DNA of 64,000 nt. Origin: Allomuricauda sp. (GTDB lineage Bacteria > Bacteroidota > Bacteroidia > Flavobacteriales > Flavobacteriaceae). The translations under genes were made by a program, and so were the position numbers. Below the pieces are notes generated by a model. It did not search any database. It was not told the DNA's origin and saw only the letters and a program-made list of their open reading frames with translations. Positions within the stretch are counted from its first letter, which is position 1; each line of letters opens with the position of its first letter. Below, in pieces: positions 36,264-45,727 of the stretch. Location: NCBI GenBank assembly GCA_017795045.1, contig CP051244.1, positions 258,009-322,008 on the forward strand. Direction: 5' to 3'.

Positions 36264-38663
36264 TTATTGCTTCATCTTATTTTTATATGCCTCCACCAAT
36301 TGTTCCACTTCTTCCTTGGTATCAGAAGTGAACTCTTCTATCTCATCCACTACTTTTCCATTGGCTTCGTAGCTGGAGGTCACGATAGCCTTGAAAGCAC
36401 CATCGGCAGTATTGCTTACCTCTACCAAGAACTTCTTGGCAATGGTCTTGGTCTCCTTCATTCCTTCCTCAGAAATGGTGATGACCGTACCGTCTTCTTT
36501 CACCATGCTCAACTCATCTGCCGGGGATAGGCTTACCAAACTTGGCGCAATGACCAAGGCCACAACGGACATCAATTTTAACAAGATGTTCAAGGATGGC
36601 CCTGAAGTATCCTTGAAAGGATCTCCAACGGTATCTCCAACCACGGCAGCTTTATGGGCATCAGAGCCTTTGCGACCTTCACTTTCGATGGTCTTCTTGG
36701 CGTTGTCCCAAGCACCTCCAGCATTGGATTGGAAGATGGCCATCAACACCCCAGCTGTGGTTACACCGGCCAACAATCCACCCAACATTTCGGCACCTCC
36801 AATAAACCCAACGGCCACAGGAACGGCAATCGCCAACAATCCTGGGAAAACCATTTCCTTAATGGAGGCTTGTGTGGAAATGGCCACACACTTTTCGTAT
36901 TCGGCCACACCATCGGCGGCATCAAAAATCTTTCTATCTTCTTCTGACGCTTTTGAAATATCCGCATCATATTTACGCATTACCTCAAGGGCTGCTTTCA
37001 ATTGGGGAATATCCCTAAACTGACGACGAACCTCCTCAATCATGGCCATTGCCGCCCTACCTACGGCATTCATGGAAAGAGCGGAGAATACGAAAGGAAG
37101 CATTCCTCCGATCAATAGTCCCGCCATAATATCCGGCTGAGAAACGTCAATGGATGTTACACCGGCTGTCTTCATGAAAGCAGCGAACAACGCCAAGGCA
37201 GTCAAAGCCGCTGAGGCAATGGCAAAACCTTTACCAATGGCAGCAGTGGTGTTTCCAACGGCATCCAATTTATCAGTACGTTCACGTACTTCGCTTGGCA
37301 ATTCGGCCATTTCAGCAATACCTCCCGCGTTATCGGAAATAGGTCCGTAGGCATCAACCGCCAACTGGATACCCGTATTGGCCAACATCCCAACAGCTGC
37401 GATGGCGATACCGTACAATCCAGCAAAATAGTGTGAAACCAAAATCGCAGCGGCAATCAATATGATCGGAATGGCGGTGGACATCATACCCACGCCCAAA
37501 CCGGCAATAATGTTTGTGGCAGAACCGGTTTCGGACTGACGTACAATGGAGTTTACGGGTTTAGTTCCCGTTCCAGTATAATATTCAGTGACTTTACCTA
37601 CCAACAATCCGGCAACAAGACCGGCAATGGTAGCCCAGAAAACCCCCATGGAAGAGTATTCTTTTCCTCCTTCAACCCAAGATTCTGGAAGCATTCCAGT
37701 AATCAAGAAATAGGATGCGATCAACATAAGTCCGGCAGAGCCAAATTCACCAATGTTCAAAGCAGTCTGTGGATTCCCACCATCCTTTACTTTAACAAAG
37801 AACGTCCCGATAATGGACATTACAATCCCTACTGCAGCCAAAGCCAAGGGAAGATATACGGCCCCAAGACCGTCAAAAGCGGCTTGGAATTCTGGAAGAC
37901 CCGCAAAAACGGCCCCCAACACCATGGTACCAATAATGGAACCTACGTATGATTCAAAAAGGTCGGCACCCATTCCAGCAACATCACCAACGTTGTCACC
38001 AACGTTGTCTGCAATGGTGGCAGGGTTCAAGGGGTGGTCTTCGGGAATACCGGCTTCCACCTTTCCTACAAGGTCGGCACCAACATCGGCCGCCTTGGTA
38101 TAGATACCTCCACCCACACGGGCGAAGAGTGCTATGGATGATGCGCCCAAGGAGAATCCAGAAAGTACGTTCAATACTTCACTAAGTTCCCATCCTTGTC
38201 CGCTGTACACCATAAAGAGCACGCTCAATCCCAAAACGCCAAGACCTACAACGCCGAGACCCATTACGGCTCCACCGGCAAAAGCCACTTCCAAGGCCTT
38301 GCCCAAGGAAGTTCTGGCGGCATTTGTGGTACGCACATTTGCTTTGGTGGCCACTTTCATTCCAATAAAACCGGCCAACGCGGAGCAGATGGCCCCTACA
38401 ATAAAGGAAACGGCCACCATGCCATTGGAACCAGCCTCATTACTGCCTTTGAAGAACAGTAGAATAGCCACAGCAACGACGAAAATGCTCAATATCTTAT
38501 ATTCAGCCTTCAAGAACGACATTGCACCATCTGCAATGTTCTTGGCAATTCTTGCCATCTTCTCATCCCCGACTTCCTGCTTAGAAATCCATACGTTTTT
38601 AATAAACACGTACAACAAGCCCAGGATACCAAACACGGGCAAAAATTTCACAATCAAATCCAT
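36264..38663 (-). CDS. hppA: Membrane-bound ion-translocating pyrophosphatase
   Basis: A 799-residue integral membrane pyrophosphatase that couples PPi hydrolysis to H+ or Na+ export. About 16 hydrophobic segments are visible. The PPi-binding motif [11 protein letters not shown] is at 193-203, followed by [30 protein letters not shown] has Ala at the position where K+-independent enzymes have Lys, so K+ dependence is predicted. The C-terminus extends by roughly 65-100 residues beyond the usual 670-730 as a soluble charged tail ([19 protein letters not shown]). The soluble pyrophosphatase gene is upstream. Confidence 0.96.
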   Translation of the reverse strand: MDLIVKFLPVFGILGLLYVFIKNVWISKQEVGDEKMARIAKNIADGAMSFLKAEYKILSIFVVAVAILLFFKGSNEAGSNGMVAVSFIVGAICSALAGFIGMKVATKANVRTTNAARTSLGKALEVAFAGGAVMGLGVVGLGVLGLSVLFMVYSGQGWELSEVLNVLSGFSLGASSIALFARVGGGIYTKAADVGADLVGKVEAGIPEDHPLNPATIADNVGDNVGDVAGMGADLFESYVGSIIGTMVLGAVFAGLPEFQAAFDGLGAVYLPLALAAVGIVMSIIGTFFVKVKDGGNPQTALNIGEFGSAGLMLIASYFLITGMLPESWVEGGKEYSSMGVFWATIAGLVAGLLVGKVTEYYTGTGTKPVNSIVRQSETGSATNIIAGLGVGMMSTAIPIILIAAAILVSHYFAGLYGIAIAAVGMLANTGIQLAVDAYGPISDNAGGIAEMAELPSEVRERTDKLDAVGNTTAAIGKGFAIASAALTALALFAAFMKTAGVTSIDVSQPDIMAGLLIGGMLPFVFSALSMNAVGRAAMAMIEEVRRQFRDIPQLKAALEVMRKYDADISKASEEDRKIFDAADGVAEYEKCVAISTQASIKEMVFPGLLAIAVPVAVGFIGGAEMLGGLLAGVTTAGVLMAIFQSNAGGAWDNAKKTIESEGRKGSDAHKAAVVGDTVGDPFKDTSGPSLNILLKLMSVVALVIAPSLVSLSPADELSMVKEDGTVITISEEGMKETKTIAKKFLVEVSNTADGAFKAIVTSSYEANGKVVDEIEEFTSDTKEEVEQLVEAYKNKMKQ

Positions 38664-38721
38664 AGTTAGTAGTTGTTTAAGATTTTTTTAATGGCAGCTA
38701 ATGTAGTAAAATACGGAGTAA

Positions 38722-38756
38722 TAAAAAAAATGCGCTTTTATTTAATAAAAGCGCAT
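38722..38756 (-). terminator. Terminator of the soluble pyrophosphatase gene
   Basis: ATGCGCTTTTAT and ATAAAAGCGCAT form a 12-bp stem at 38730-38755, followed on the minus strand by eight T residues. It lies between ppa and the hppA start, so hppA is transcribed mainly from its own promoter. Confidence 0.88.
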
Positions 38757-38776
38757 AAATTCTTGGCGATTGTTCC

Positions 38777-39304
38777 TTATATGGTATAAGTACGTTTCTT
38801 TTTGTGTTCACTTTCATCATATCGTTTCACACATTCGAGGTAAATCTCTATGGCTTCATCGACACCACCCCATCCTCCGGTGTCGACCTTTTTCTCTTCC
38901 AAGTCTTTGTATACTTGGAAAAAGTGCTCGATTTCCTTTAGTCTATGTGGGTTCAATTCGCTGATATCATCCCTTTTGCTCCAAATAGGGTCGGAAACGG
39001 GAACACAAATCAATTTTTCATCCGGTCCTTTTTCATCGGTCATATGGAACACTCCTACTGGCTTTACCTCCATCACCACCATGGGATAGGTGGGCTCGGT
39101 ACCCAATACCAATACATCCAAGGGATCGTGGTCCAAAGCCAAGGTCTCTGGAACAAAACCGTAATCCCCGGGATACATCATTGAGGAAAACAGGGTTCGA
39201 TCGAACCGAATTTTGTGCAGGGTAAAGTCGTATTCGTATTTGTTTCGGCTACCTTTTGGAATTTCAATTAGGACATCAAAGGTAACGGGTTCTCTTTTGG
39301 ACAT
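38777..39304 (-). CDS. ppa: Soluble inorganic pyrophosphatase, family I
   Basis: A 175-residue cytosolic Mg-dependent pyrophosphatase. Landmarks are VLIEIPKGSRNKYEYD, the substrate/metal motif DHDPLDVLVLG (D-x-D-P-x-D core), and FFQVYKDLEEKKV. It hydrolyses the PPi made by biosynthetic reactions such as the ATP sulfurylase and MetK steps encoded elsewhere in the window. Length is standard. It lies upstream of hppA, separated by a strong terminator, so the two pyrophosphatases are neighbours but not one transcript. Confidence 0.97.
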   Translation of the reverse strand: MSKREPVTFDVLIEIPKGSRNKYEYDFTLHKIRFDRTLFSSMMYPGDYGFVPETLALDHDPLDVLVLGTEPTYPMVVMEVKPVGVFHMTDEKGPDEKLICVPVSDPIWSKRDDISELNPHRLKEIEHFFQVYKDLEEKKVDTGGWGGVDEAIEIYLECVKRYDESEHKKKRTYTI

Positions 39305-39379
39305 GCTTGAAGTTTTATTTTCTACAAAAATAGCCCGTATAGATGGAATTGGGTAATGAAATTGCGTTATTCGTATTAA

Positions 39380-41875
39380 TTAAAAATTAAATCCGAAGGT
39401 TCCCGTGATTCCAAACGGACGTGCATCTGGATTATCCAGATAATTCCCCCTAAAGTTAAAATCGATGCGCAGAATCTTGAAGATGTTGCCCACCCCAAAC
39501 GAGTATTCCCAATAAATTTGGTCCTCGGGCGCCATTAATGGAATGTTGGCCGGAGCACTCAAAGCGATATTCTCATCGGAAATTTGCCCCCATGCCCCTC
39601 TCAATCCAACAATTTCACGTAGGTTGAACTTGCGTAAAAATGGAATTCTTGAGAACAGCCTCCCGTTAAAATTATGCTCCAAATGCACGGTAGCATAGGT
39701 ATCGGTCACAAATTCGTAAAAATCAAGGTTGGGGAATACATTATATAGTGAGAACAGGGTTTGATTTCCGGGAATAACACTTAAAAGTGACAAAGGCACT
39801 TCTCCAAAGGTCTTCCCAAGTTCCACGCTGGTCGTTAACCTCCCAAAACCTCCTATTTGCCAAGGCTGCTTGTACGAAAACTGGAGTCGCTCATAGTCAA
39901 AATCACTTTCCAAGAAGCCACTTATCCCTTTGGTGTAATTCAACACTACGGTACTATGATCGTCGTTGATATTGGCCCGTTCCACCCCATATCCAATGGT
40001 TCTTTTGCCCGGCGTATAGATGAGGGTGGTGCTGACATCAAATTGTTTCACTTCTGATGAAATGCCTGTTGGCGAACCCGCATCCACATAATCCAGGTTA
40101 AAGGCATCCGGCAAGGCCGAACTCAAGGTCCGTAAGGAACTCCCCAGACGAATCCGGAAATTCTTGACGGGTTCCATTTCCAGTCCCAAAGTGGATAGGT
40201 TAATGTTGGTAAGCCTGTCATTGGAGCCTACCGTGACCAAGGAGGATGAAGCAATGCTCCTACCCAGCACATCATTGGTACTGGTGAGGCTTAGTCCCAA
40301 CTGTTCTATGTCCCTTCGGTTTCCACCGGAAAGAATCAGTCGGGTCTTTCGGTCCAGCAAGAACTTACCTGAAAGCCCGTGTTTAAATTTATGATCACCA
40401 AACCCATAGGCCATGTAACCTTCCAAACGCCAGGTATCGTTTTGGCCAAAGTAGGTACGGGCTCCTGCCCTTAAGCGCATTCCTTCAGCATCATTATAGC
40501 CAAAGGTGCTGTAGACATCGCCAATATCTATGTTCCACTTGTCTATTTCGATATAGCCAGAACCCAAGATGCTCACAATGTCATAGTAGGTTCGGAACTT
40601 GGGGACCGTCTTCAGGGTGTCCAAAAGCTGAAAGATTCCCGATTCGTCATCACTGAGATTCTCCAAACGGGCATTTTTCCAGAAGGTGGTATCCTGCGAA
40701 AAGACCCGTGGGTCATAGGGGTCGGATTCCGCTTTGTAGAACGACTCGGGCCGACTTAGATCAAACTCATAATTATCAAAAACCGTGGTGCGTTTTCCGT
40801 AAACTCCTCTCGATTTTTCTTTCTTTGAGAAGGCAAAATCACTAAGCATATAGTCCCGTTTCAGCAAAAAGACCGAATCGTTGACCACATCAAAATCCTG
40901 TTCAATATAAATCTCCTTGACCCAGTTGATGTTGGCACTCTTGGTGACCTGCATGTTGATTTTCTTAATGGCAAAGGTGGTATCGTTCACCCAAAAATCC
41001 CCCTTAAAGGTAAGTTCGTTCTTTCGCCTAGGGTAATAGATAATGTTATAGCACCATTTATCATCAATATAGGTACTGTCCGACAACACATAATTATAGG
41101 TGTCTATCCCTGTCTTGGACAACGGACTGGTAAAGCTTTTGTCGAAAAACCGCAGGTAGTTATCGTAGATGTCATAATCGGAGTACAGGTCTTCCACAAA
41201 GGCCGTGATGGCTTGGTTTCCTTCAAACCCTGAACTTTTATTGCCTAAGACATCCTCTTTTTCCCGATTCAGGATATTATCCCCATACACCTTTGAAAAG
41301 GTTTCGTTCAAAAAGATGGGCAAATAGGTCTTCCCTGTAATCCTTGAAGTATCCAAATCCTCGAACATGAACTCTAACCCCCTGAACAGTTTACTTTGGA
41401 TCAATGCACTGTCTATGGTATTAAGGTCAAACTCTACTTTTTCGTATTTATCGTATTTGTATTGTTTGAACTTACGAACCCCATTTTCACGTTTCTTGGC
41501 CCAAATTTTTCGAAGGATATCAATGGCCGGGTTATCTTTTTTGGACTGCTTTCCGGTATACACAATAACCTCTTTTAGCTGTTCCATGGATTCGTTCAAC
41601 ACGATTTCCAATCCATAGTTCACCTTTTGGGGCAAGTTTATCTCCTTACTTTCATACCCAATAAAGGTAACCGTAATGGTTTCATAGGTATCATCCGATT
41701 CCAAGTAGAATCTACCATTGTCATTGGTAATGGTCCCCTCGGAAGAGTTTTTAAAAATGATATTGGCAAAGGCAATCGGTTCACCGGATTCATCCAATAC
41801 AATACCGCCCACCTTGGTCTGCGAGAAAATGGTCAAAGAGGAAAGGAAAAAGAAAACGGCTAGGAATCTCTTCAT
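39380..41875 (-). CDS. DUF5686 outer-membrane protein with carboxypeptidase-regulatory-like domain
   Basis: An 831-residue exported protein. After the signal peptide (FFFLSSLTIFSQ), residues about 21-110 form a carboxypeptidase-D-regulatory-like (CarbopepD_reg_2) domain (GGIVLDESGEPIAFANI, then FIGYESKEINL). The remainder matches DUF5686, with YTGKQSKKDNPAIDILRKIW and long alternating strands. The last residues FGITGTFGFNF end in Phe, as outer-membrane barrels do. The role is unknown; the domain order resembles TonB-dependent transport proteins but there is no plug domain. It is monocistronic. Confidence 0.88.
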   Translation of the reverse strand: MKRFLAVFFFLSSLTIFSQTKVGGIVLDESGEPIAFANIIFKNSSEGTITNDNGRFYLESDDTYETITVTFIGYESKEINLPQKVNYGLEIVLNESMEQLKEVIVYTGKQSKKDNPAIDILRKIWAKKRENGVRKFKQYKYDKYEKVEFDLNTIDSALIQSKLFRGLEFMFEDLDTSRITGKTYLPIFLNETFSKVYGDNILNREKEDVLGNKSSGFEGNQAITAFVEDLYSDYDIYDNYLRFFDKSFTSPLSKTGIDTYNYVLSDSTYIDDKWCYNIIYYPRRKNELTFKGDFWVNDTTFAIKKINMQVTKSANINWVKEIYIEQDFDVVNDSVFLLKRDYMLSDFAFSKKEKSRGVYGKRTTVFDNYEFDLSRPESFYKAESDPYDPRVFSQDTTFWKNARLENLSDDESGIFQLLDTLKTVPKFRTYYDIVSILGSGYIEIDKWNIDIGDVYSTFGYNDAEGMRLRAGARTYFGQNDTWRLEGYMAYGFGDHKFKHGLSGKFLLDRKTRLILSGGNRRDIEQLGLSLTSTNDVLGRSIASSSLVTVGSNDRLTNINLSTLGLEMEPVKNFRIRLGSSLRTLSSALPDAFNLDYVDAGSPTGISSEVKQFDVSTTLIYTPGKRTIGYGVERANINDDHSTVVLNYTKGISGFLESDFDYERLQFSYKQPWQIGGFGRLTTSVELGKTFGEVPLSLLSVIPGNQTLFSLYNVFPNLDFYEFVTDTYATVHLEHNFNGRLFSRIPFLRKFNLREIVGLRGAWGQISDENIALSAPANIPLMAPEDQIYWEYSFGVGNIFKILRIDFNFRGNYLDNPDARPFGITGTFGFNF

Positions 41876-41976
41876 GTTTTGATATATGGGACATTAGGAA
41901 AACCATTCGGTTTTCCAGCTGCACTTTAGGTCAAATTTTGGTTCAAAAGTAACTTCTTATCAAAAACTGTTCCGTT

Positions 41977-42008
41977 AAAAAAGCCCCATCAACATGGTTG
42001 ACGGGGCT
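41977..42008 (-). terminator. Terminator of pdhB
   Basis: AGCCCCATCAAC and GTTGACGGGGCT form a stem with one mismatch at 41982-42008; a T-run follows on the minus strand. It lies 25 nt past the pdhB stop. Confidence 0.87.
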
Positions 42009-42033
42009 AATATACCTTACAAATATACGCAAG

Positions 42034-43011
42034 CTATTTATATAACACTTTCTTAACAGCCTTAATGACATCCTCATGATTGGGCAACCACTCGGCCAAA
42101 AGCACGGGCGAATAGGGTGCCGGGGTATCGGCTGTGTTTATTTTCACAATAGGGGCGTCCAAATAATCGAATGCCTTGTCCTGTACATGGTAAATGATCT
42201 CAGTGGCCACATTTCCAAAAGGCCAGGCTTCTTCCAAGATGACCATTCTATTGGTTTTCTTCACGGAATTCAGGATGGCTTCATAATCCATGGGACGCAC
42301 GGTGCGCAAATCGATGATTTCGCAGCTAATCCCTTCTTTTTCCAGTTCATCGGCCGCCTTGTAGGCTTCCTTGATGATTTTTCCAAAGGAAACTATGGTC
42401 ACGTCGGTACCTTCCCTTTTGATATCGGCAACACCCAATGGGATGGTATATTCGCCTTCAGGCACTTCGCCTTTATCACCATACATCTGTTCCGATTCCA
42501 TAAAGATAACCGGGTCATCATCACGGATGGCCGCTTTCAACAATCCTTTGGCATCAGCTGGATTTGAAGGCACAACCACCTTCAATCCCGGACAGTTGGC
42601 AAACCAGCTCTCAAAAGCCTGGGAGTGCGTGGCCGCCAATTGGCCTGCAGAAGCGGTTGGACCCCTAAAAACGATAGGGCAGTTGAACTGTCCACCAGAC
42701 ATCTGTCGAATTTTAGCGGCATTGTTTATGATTTGGTCAATTCCCACCAAGGAGAAATTGAAGGTCATGAACTCTATAATGGGGCGGTTGCCATTCATGG
42801 CAGAACCTACGCCTATACCGGCAAATCCCAACTCAGAAATGGGAGTATCCAATACGCGTTCCGGTCCAAATTCGTCCAACATTCCCTTTGAAGCCTTGTA
42901 GGCCCCATTGTATTCCGCTACTTCCTCTCCCATCAAATAAATGGTATCGTCCCTGCGCATTTCCTCGGACATGGCCTCCGCAATTGCTTCCCTAAACTGT
43001 AGTGTTTTCAT
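42034..43011 (-). CDS. pdhB: Pyruvate dehydrogenase E1 component, beta subunit
   Basis: A 325-residue E1-beta subunit that oxidatively decarboxylates pyruvate together with E1-alpha, using thiamine diphosphate. Landmarks are LQFREAIAEAMSEEMRRDD, the ThDP glutamate region MGEEVAEYNGAYKASKG, and the C-terminal EEAWPFGNVATEI and DAPIVKINTADTPAPYSP, characteristic of E1-beta. E1-alpha and E2 genes are not in the window. It is divergent from etfB, with a shared 171-nt region that holds a 28-bp palindrome. Branched-chain oxo-acid dehydrogenase beta is a less likely alternative. Confidence 0.93.
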   Translation of the reverse strand: MKTLQFREAIAEAMSEEMRRDDTIYLMGEEVAEYNGAYKASKGMLDEFGPERVLDTPISELGFAGIGVGSAMNGNRPIIEFMTFNFSLVGIDQIINNAAKIRQMSGGQFNCPIVFRGPTASAGQLAATHSQAFESWFANCPGLKVVVPSNPADAKGLLKAAIRDDDPVIFMESEQMYGDKGEVPEGEYTIPLGVADIKREGTDVTIVSFGKIIKEAYKAADELEKEGISCEIIDLRTVRPMDYEAILNSVKKTNRMVILEEAWPFGNVATEIIYHVQDKAFDYLDAPIVKINTADTPAPYSPVLLAEWLPNHEDVIKAVKKVLYK

Positions 43012-43109
43012 TAACTGATGCTAAAAGTTTTGTTAGTGTACTTAAAAACGCAAGCAAAAATAGCAAAAACTAAAAGAACAATGCTTGGGGATAAATCAAA
43101 AAAAGAACG

Positions 43110-43137
43110 AAATTTATTATGCATGCATAATAAATTT
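43110..43137. promoter_or_regulatory. Perfect 28-bp palindrome in the pdhB/etfB divergent region
   Basis: Two 14-bp arms (AAATTTATTATGCA and its complement) meet at a TGCATGCA centre without a spacer or a mismatch. It lies 15 bp upstream of the etfB -7 box and covers its -33 region, so it is an operator candidate for a dimeric repressor or activator, for example TetR-type. Confidence 0.75.
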
Positions 43138-43151
43138 ATGAATTTAATAGC

Positions 43152-43159
43152 TATCTTTG
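43152..43159 (+). promoter_or_regulatory. -7 promoter box of etfBA
   Basis: TATCTTTG fits TAnnTTTG exactly, 23 nt before the etfB ATG; transcription would start near 43166. Confidence 0.55.
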
Positions 43160-43182
43160 AAGCTATAAACCTTAAAGTACCT

Positions 43183-43929
43183 ATGAAGATTTTAGTTTGC
43201 ATTAGCAATGTACCAGATACTACCTCCAAAATCAATTTTACGGAAGGGGATACCAAGTTTGATACAAACGGGGTGCAATTTGTGATTAATCCCAATGATG
43301 AGTTTGGATTGACACGCGCCATGTGGTTCAAGGAAAAACAAGGAGCCACCGTACACGTGGCCACTGTAGGCGGTCCCCAGACCGAACCTACCATCCGTAA
43401 GGCATTGGCCATTGGGGCCGATGAGGCCATACGGGTGAATGCCGAACCCGCCGATGGTTTTTTTGTGGCCAAACAATTGGCAGAAATCGTTAAAAATGGA
43501 GGGTACGACCTTGTCATTGCCGGTAGGGAATCCATTGATTACAATGGAGGAATGGTCCCCGGAATCCTGGCCACCCTTTTGGATATGAATTTTGTGAACA
43601 CTTGCATTGGCCTGGAGGTCGATGGCAATACGGCCACGGCACTTCGGGAAATTGATGGCGGTAAAGAAAAATTGAGCACTTCCCTACCCTTGGTCATTGG
43701 AGGCCAAAAAGGATTGGTACAGGAAAGTGACCTTCGCATTCCCAATATGCGGGGAATCATGATGGCTCGTCAAAAAGCACTCAATGTCGTGGAACCCGTG
43801 GAAGCTTCGCAACCCACACAAGACCAAAAATTTGAGAAACCAGCGCCAAAAGGACAAGTGAAGCTTGTAGATGCAGACAATGTTGGTGAGTTGGTGAACC
43901 TATTGCACAACGAAGCCAAAGTAATCTAA
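43183..43929 (+). CDS. etfB: Electron transfer flavoprotein, beta subunit
   Basis: A 248-residue AMP-binding small subunit of ETF, which passes electrons from acyl-CoA and related dehydrogenases to the respiratory chain. It starts MKILVCISNVPDTTSKINF and has the family motif AIGADEAIRV and the signature VDGNTATALREIDGGKEKL. ATG at 43183 is chosen; the frame is open upstream, but that part covers the palindrome and promoter. etfA follows after 96 nt, which contain two hairpins. Partner dehydrogenases are not in the window. Confidence 0.95.
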   Translation: MKILVCISNVPDTTSKINFTEGDTKFDTNGVQFVINPNDEFGLTRAMWFKEKQGATVHVATVGGPQTEPTIRKALAIGADEAIRVNAEPADGFFVAKQLAEIVKNGGYDLVIAGRESIDYNGGMVPGILATLLDMNFVNTCIGLEVDGNTATALREIDGGKEKLSTSLPLVIGGQKGLVQESDLRIPNMRGIMMARQKALNVVEPVEASQPTQDQKFEKPAPKGQVKLVDADNVGELVNLLHNEAKVI

Positions 43930-43943
43930 GGCGCAGCCAAATC

Positions 43944-44006
43944 ATTCCGAACTCGTTTCGGAATCCATTTGAAAAAGTCATAAGGTTCCTGAATCAAGTT
44001 CAGGAA
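43944..44006. repeat. Two palindromic hairpins between etfB and etfA
   Basis: ATTCCGAA-CTCGT-TTCGGAAT (43944-43964) and TTCCTGAA-TCAAG-TTCAGGAA (43986-44006), the second followed by an A-run. Both look like the short palindromes scattered between genes of Flavobacteriia. They may stabilise the etfB message or tune etfA expression. Confidence 0.7.
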
Positions 44007-44025
44007 AAAATTTAAAGAAATTTTT

Positions 44026-44994
44026 ATGTCAGTATTAGTATATACCGAATCCGAAAAAGGAAAATTCAAAAAAAGTGCCTTTGAAGTGGCTTCCTATGCC
44101 TACAAAGTAGCACAAGACTTGGGAACAAATGTGACCGCGGTTGCCTTTAATGCCAATGACGAAGCTTCATTGGGCAATTATGGTGTCTCCAAGGTTTTAA
44201 AGATATCCAATGACCAATTGGCCACTTTCAACGCCAAAGCCTACGCCGATGCACTGACCCAGGCTGCAGAGGCCGAAGGGGCCAAAGTCATTATCTTAAG
44301 CTCCAGTGCCGATACCAAGTTTTTGGCGCCCATCCTAACCGCAAAACTTAGCGCCGGTTACGTACCCAATGTTGTTGCCGCTCCGGATAGTACCTCACCT
44401 TTTGTTGTGAAGCGTACTGCGTTCAGCAATAAAGGGTTTGCCCATACCGAAATCAGTTCGGACATAAAAATTATAGGAGTGTCCAACAATGCCTATGGCG
44501 CAATGGAAAACAATGTTTCAGCTTCTGTTGAAGATTTTAACCCTTCCTTGGGCGATTCAGATTTCACCACCAAATCCGTTGAAGTGGACAAGGTCGCAGG
44601 GAAAGTCTCCATTGCCGATGCCGATATTGTGGTGTCAGGAGGTAGAGGACTTAAAGGCCCTGAAAATTGGGGTATGGTAGAAGAATTGGCCGATGTTCTG
44701 GGAGCAGCAACCGCCTGTTCCAAGCCCGTCTCGGATTTGGGCTGGCGCCCCCATGGCGAACACGTAGGCCAGACCGGAAAACCCGTGGCCAGTAATTTAT
44801 ACATCGCTATAGGGATTTCAGGTGCCATTCAACATTTGGCAGGAGTAAGTGCCTCCAAAACCAAGGTGGTCATCAACAATGACCCTGAGGCCCCGTTCTT
44901 CAAAGCTGCTGATTATGGTATAGTTGGCGACGCCTTTGAGGTGGTGCCCAAGCTCATCGAAAAATTAAAGGAATTTAAAGCCCAAAACGCTTAA
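44026..44994 (+). CDS. etfA: Electron transfer flavoprotein, alpha subunit
   Basis: A 322-residue FAD-binding large subunit of ETF. The C-terminal FAD domain has VSGGRGLKGPENWGMVEELA, the KPVSDLGWRPHGEHVGQTGK loop and YIAIGISGAIQHLAGVS, all hallmarks of ETF-alpha. It pairs with EtfB encoded just upstream in the same orientation. A large stem-loop terminator follows. It begins MSVLVYTESEKGKFKKSA, a usual bacteroidotal start. Confidence 0.96.
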   Translation: MSVLVYTESEKGKFKKSAFEVASYAYKVAQDLGTNVTAVAFNANDEASLGNYGVSKVLKISNDQLATFNAKAYADALTQAAEAEGAKVIILSSSADTKFLAPILTAKLSAGYVPNVVAAPDSTSPFVVKRTAFSNKGFAHTEISSDIKIIGVSNNAYGAMENNVSASVEDFNPSLGDSDFTTKSVEVDKVAGKVSIADADIVVSGGRGLKGPENWGMVEELADVLGAATACSKPVSDLGWRPHGEHVGQTGKPVASNLYIAIGISGAIQHLAGVSASKTKVVINNDPEAPFFKAADYGIVGDAFEVVPKLIEKLKEFKAQNA

Positions 44995-45016
44995 ATTTTG
45001 TTAATTTGCCCTTAAC

Positions 45017-45075
45017 AAGGGGCTGTTCAGATAACTGGCAACGCCGCTTATTTGAACGGCCCTTTTGGGTTTTTA
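45017..45075 (+). terminator. Terminator after etfA
   Basis: AAGGGGCTGTTCA (45017-45029) and TGAACGGCCCTT (45053-45064) form a 12-13 bp imperfect stem with a 23-nt loop, followed by a T-rich stretch broken by GGG. It also abuts the next gene's ribosome binding site. Confidence 0.65.
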
Positions 45076-45082
45076 GGAGGAG
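45075..45082 (+). promoter_or_regulatory. Strong Shine-Dalgarno sequence before the bifunctional nuclease gene
   Basis: AGGAGGAG lies 3 nt upstream of ATG at 45086. Full Shine-Dalgarno sequences are rare in Bacteroidota and I saw none elsewhere in the window, so this site stands out. Confidence 0.6.
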
Positions 45083-45085
45083 ATT

Positions 45086-45718
45086 ATGAGCTTAGTTCGA
45101 TTAAAAATAAAGGGAATATCATATAGTCAAACACAAAATGGTGCGTATGCCCTTATTTTAAATGAAGTGGAGGGAGACCGAAAACTTCCCATTGTCATTG
45201 GTGCCTTTGAAGCCCAGTCCATTGCCATTGCGCTGGAAAAAGAAATCAAACCACCAAGGCCCTTGACACACGACCTTTTCAAAAATTTCGCGGATAGATT
45301 TCAGATTGTGGTGAAGCAGGTGATCATCCACAAATTGGTGGATGGTGTTTTTTATTCCAGCATCATCTGCGAGCAGGACAAGGTAGAGGAAATCATCGAT
45401 GCCCGCACCAGCGATGCCATTGCTTTGGCGCTTCGGTTTGATGCCCCTATATTCACCTACAAGACCATCTTGGACAAAGCAGGGATCTTTCTTAAATTCT
45501 CCCCCAAGGAAAATGAAGAGAATGAGGAAGACGATAGCATTGTGGTGGATGAAATCCTTCAAGAAGGCGAAACCGTTGAAATAGAATCAGGGGCAGACAC
45601 CCATGGGTATCGGGAAATGTCCTTGGATGAGCTCCATAAAGAATTGGACAAAGCAGTGGCCAACGAAGATTACGAAAAGGCCGCCAAACTGCGGGACGAA
45701 ATTTCCAAGCGCAAATAA
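45086..45718 (+). CDS. Bifunctional nuclease family (DUF151) protein with UvrB/UvrC-like tail
   Basis: A 210-residue protein. Residues about 1-140 match the DUF151 bifunctional nuclease fold (LKIKGISYSQTQNGAYALIL, RKLPIVIGAFEAQSIAIALE, ARTSDAIALALRFDAPIF). After an acidic linker (SPKENEENEEDDS), residues about 175-210 form a UVR motif (ELHKELDKAVANEDYEKAAKLRDEI). Plant members act as nucleases in defence; bacterial members are poorly studied. It starts with an unusually strong ribosome binding site and ends 9 nt before the nucleoside transporter gene, a probable two-gene operon. Confidence 0.92.
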   Translation: MSLVRLKIKGISYSQTQNGAYALILNEVEGDRKLPIVIGAFEAQSIAIALEKEIKPPRPLTHDLFKNFADRFQIVVKQVIIHKLVDGVFYSSIICEQDKVEEIIDARTSDAIALALRFDAPIFTYKTILDKAGIFLKFSPKENEENEEDDSIVVDEILQEGETVEIESGADTHGYREMSLDELHKELDKAVANEDYEKAAKLRDEISKRK

Positions 45719-45727
45719 ACCAACTAC

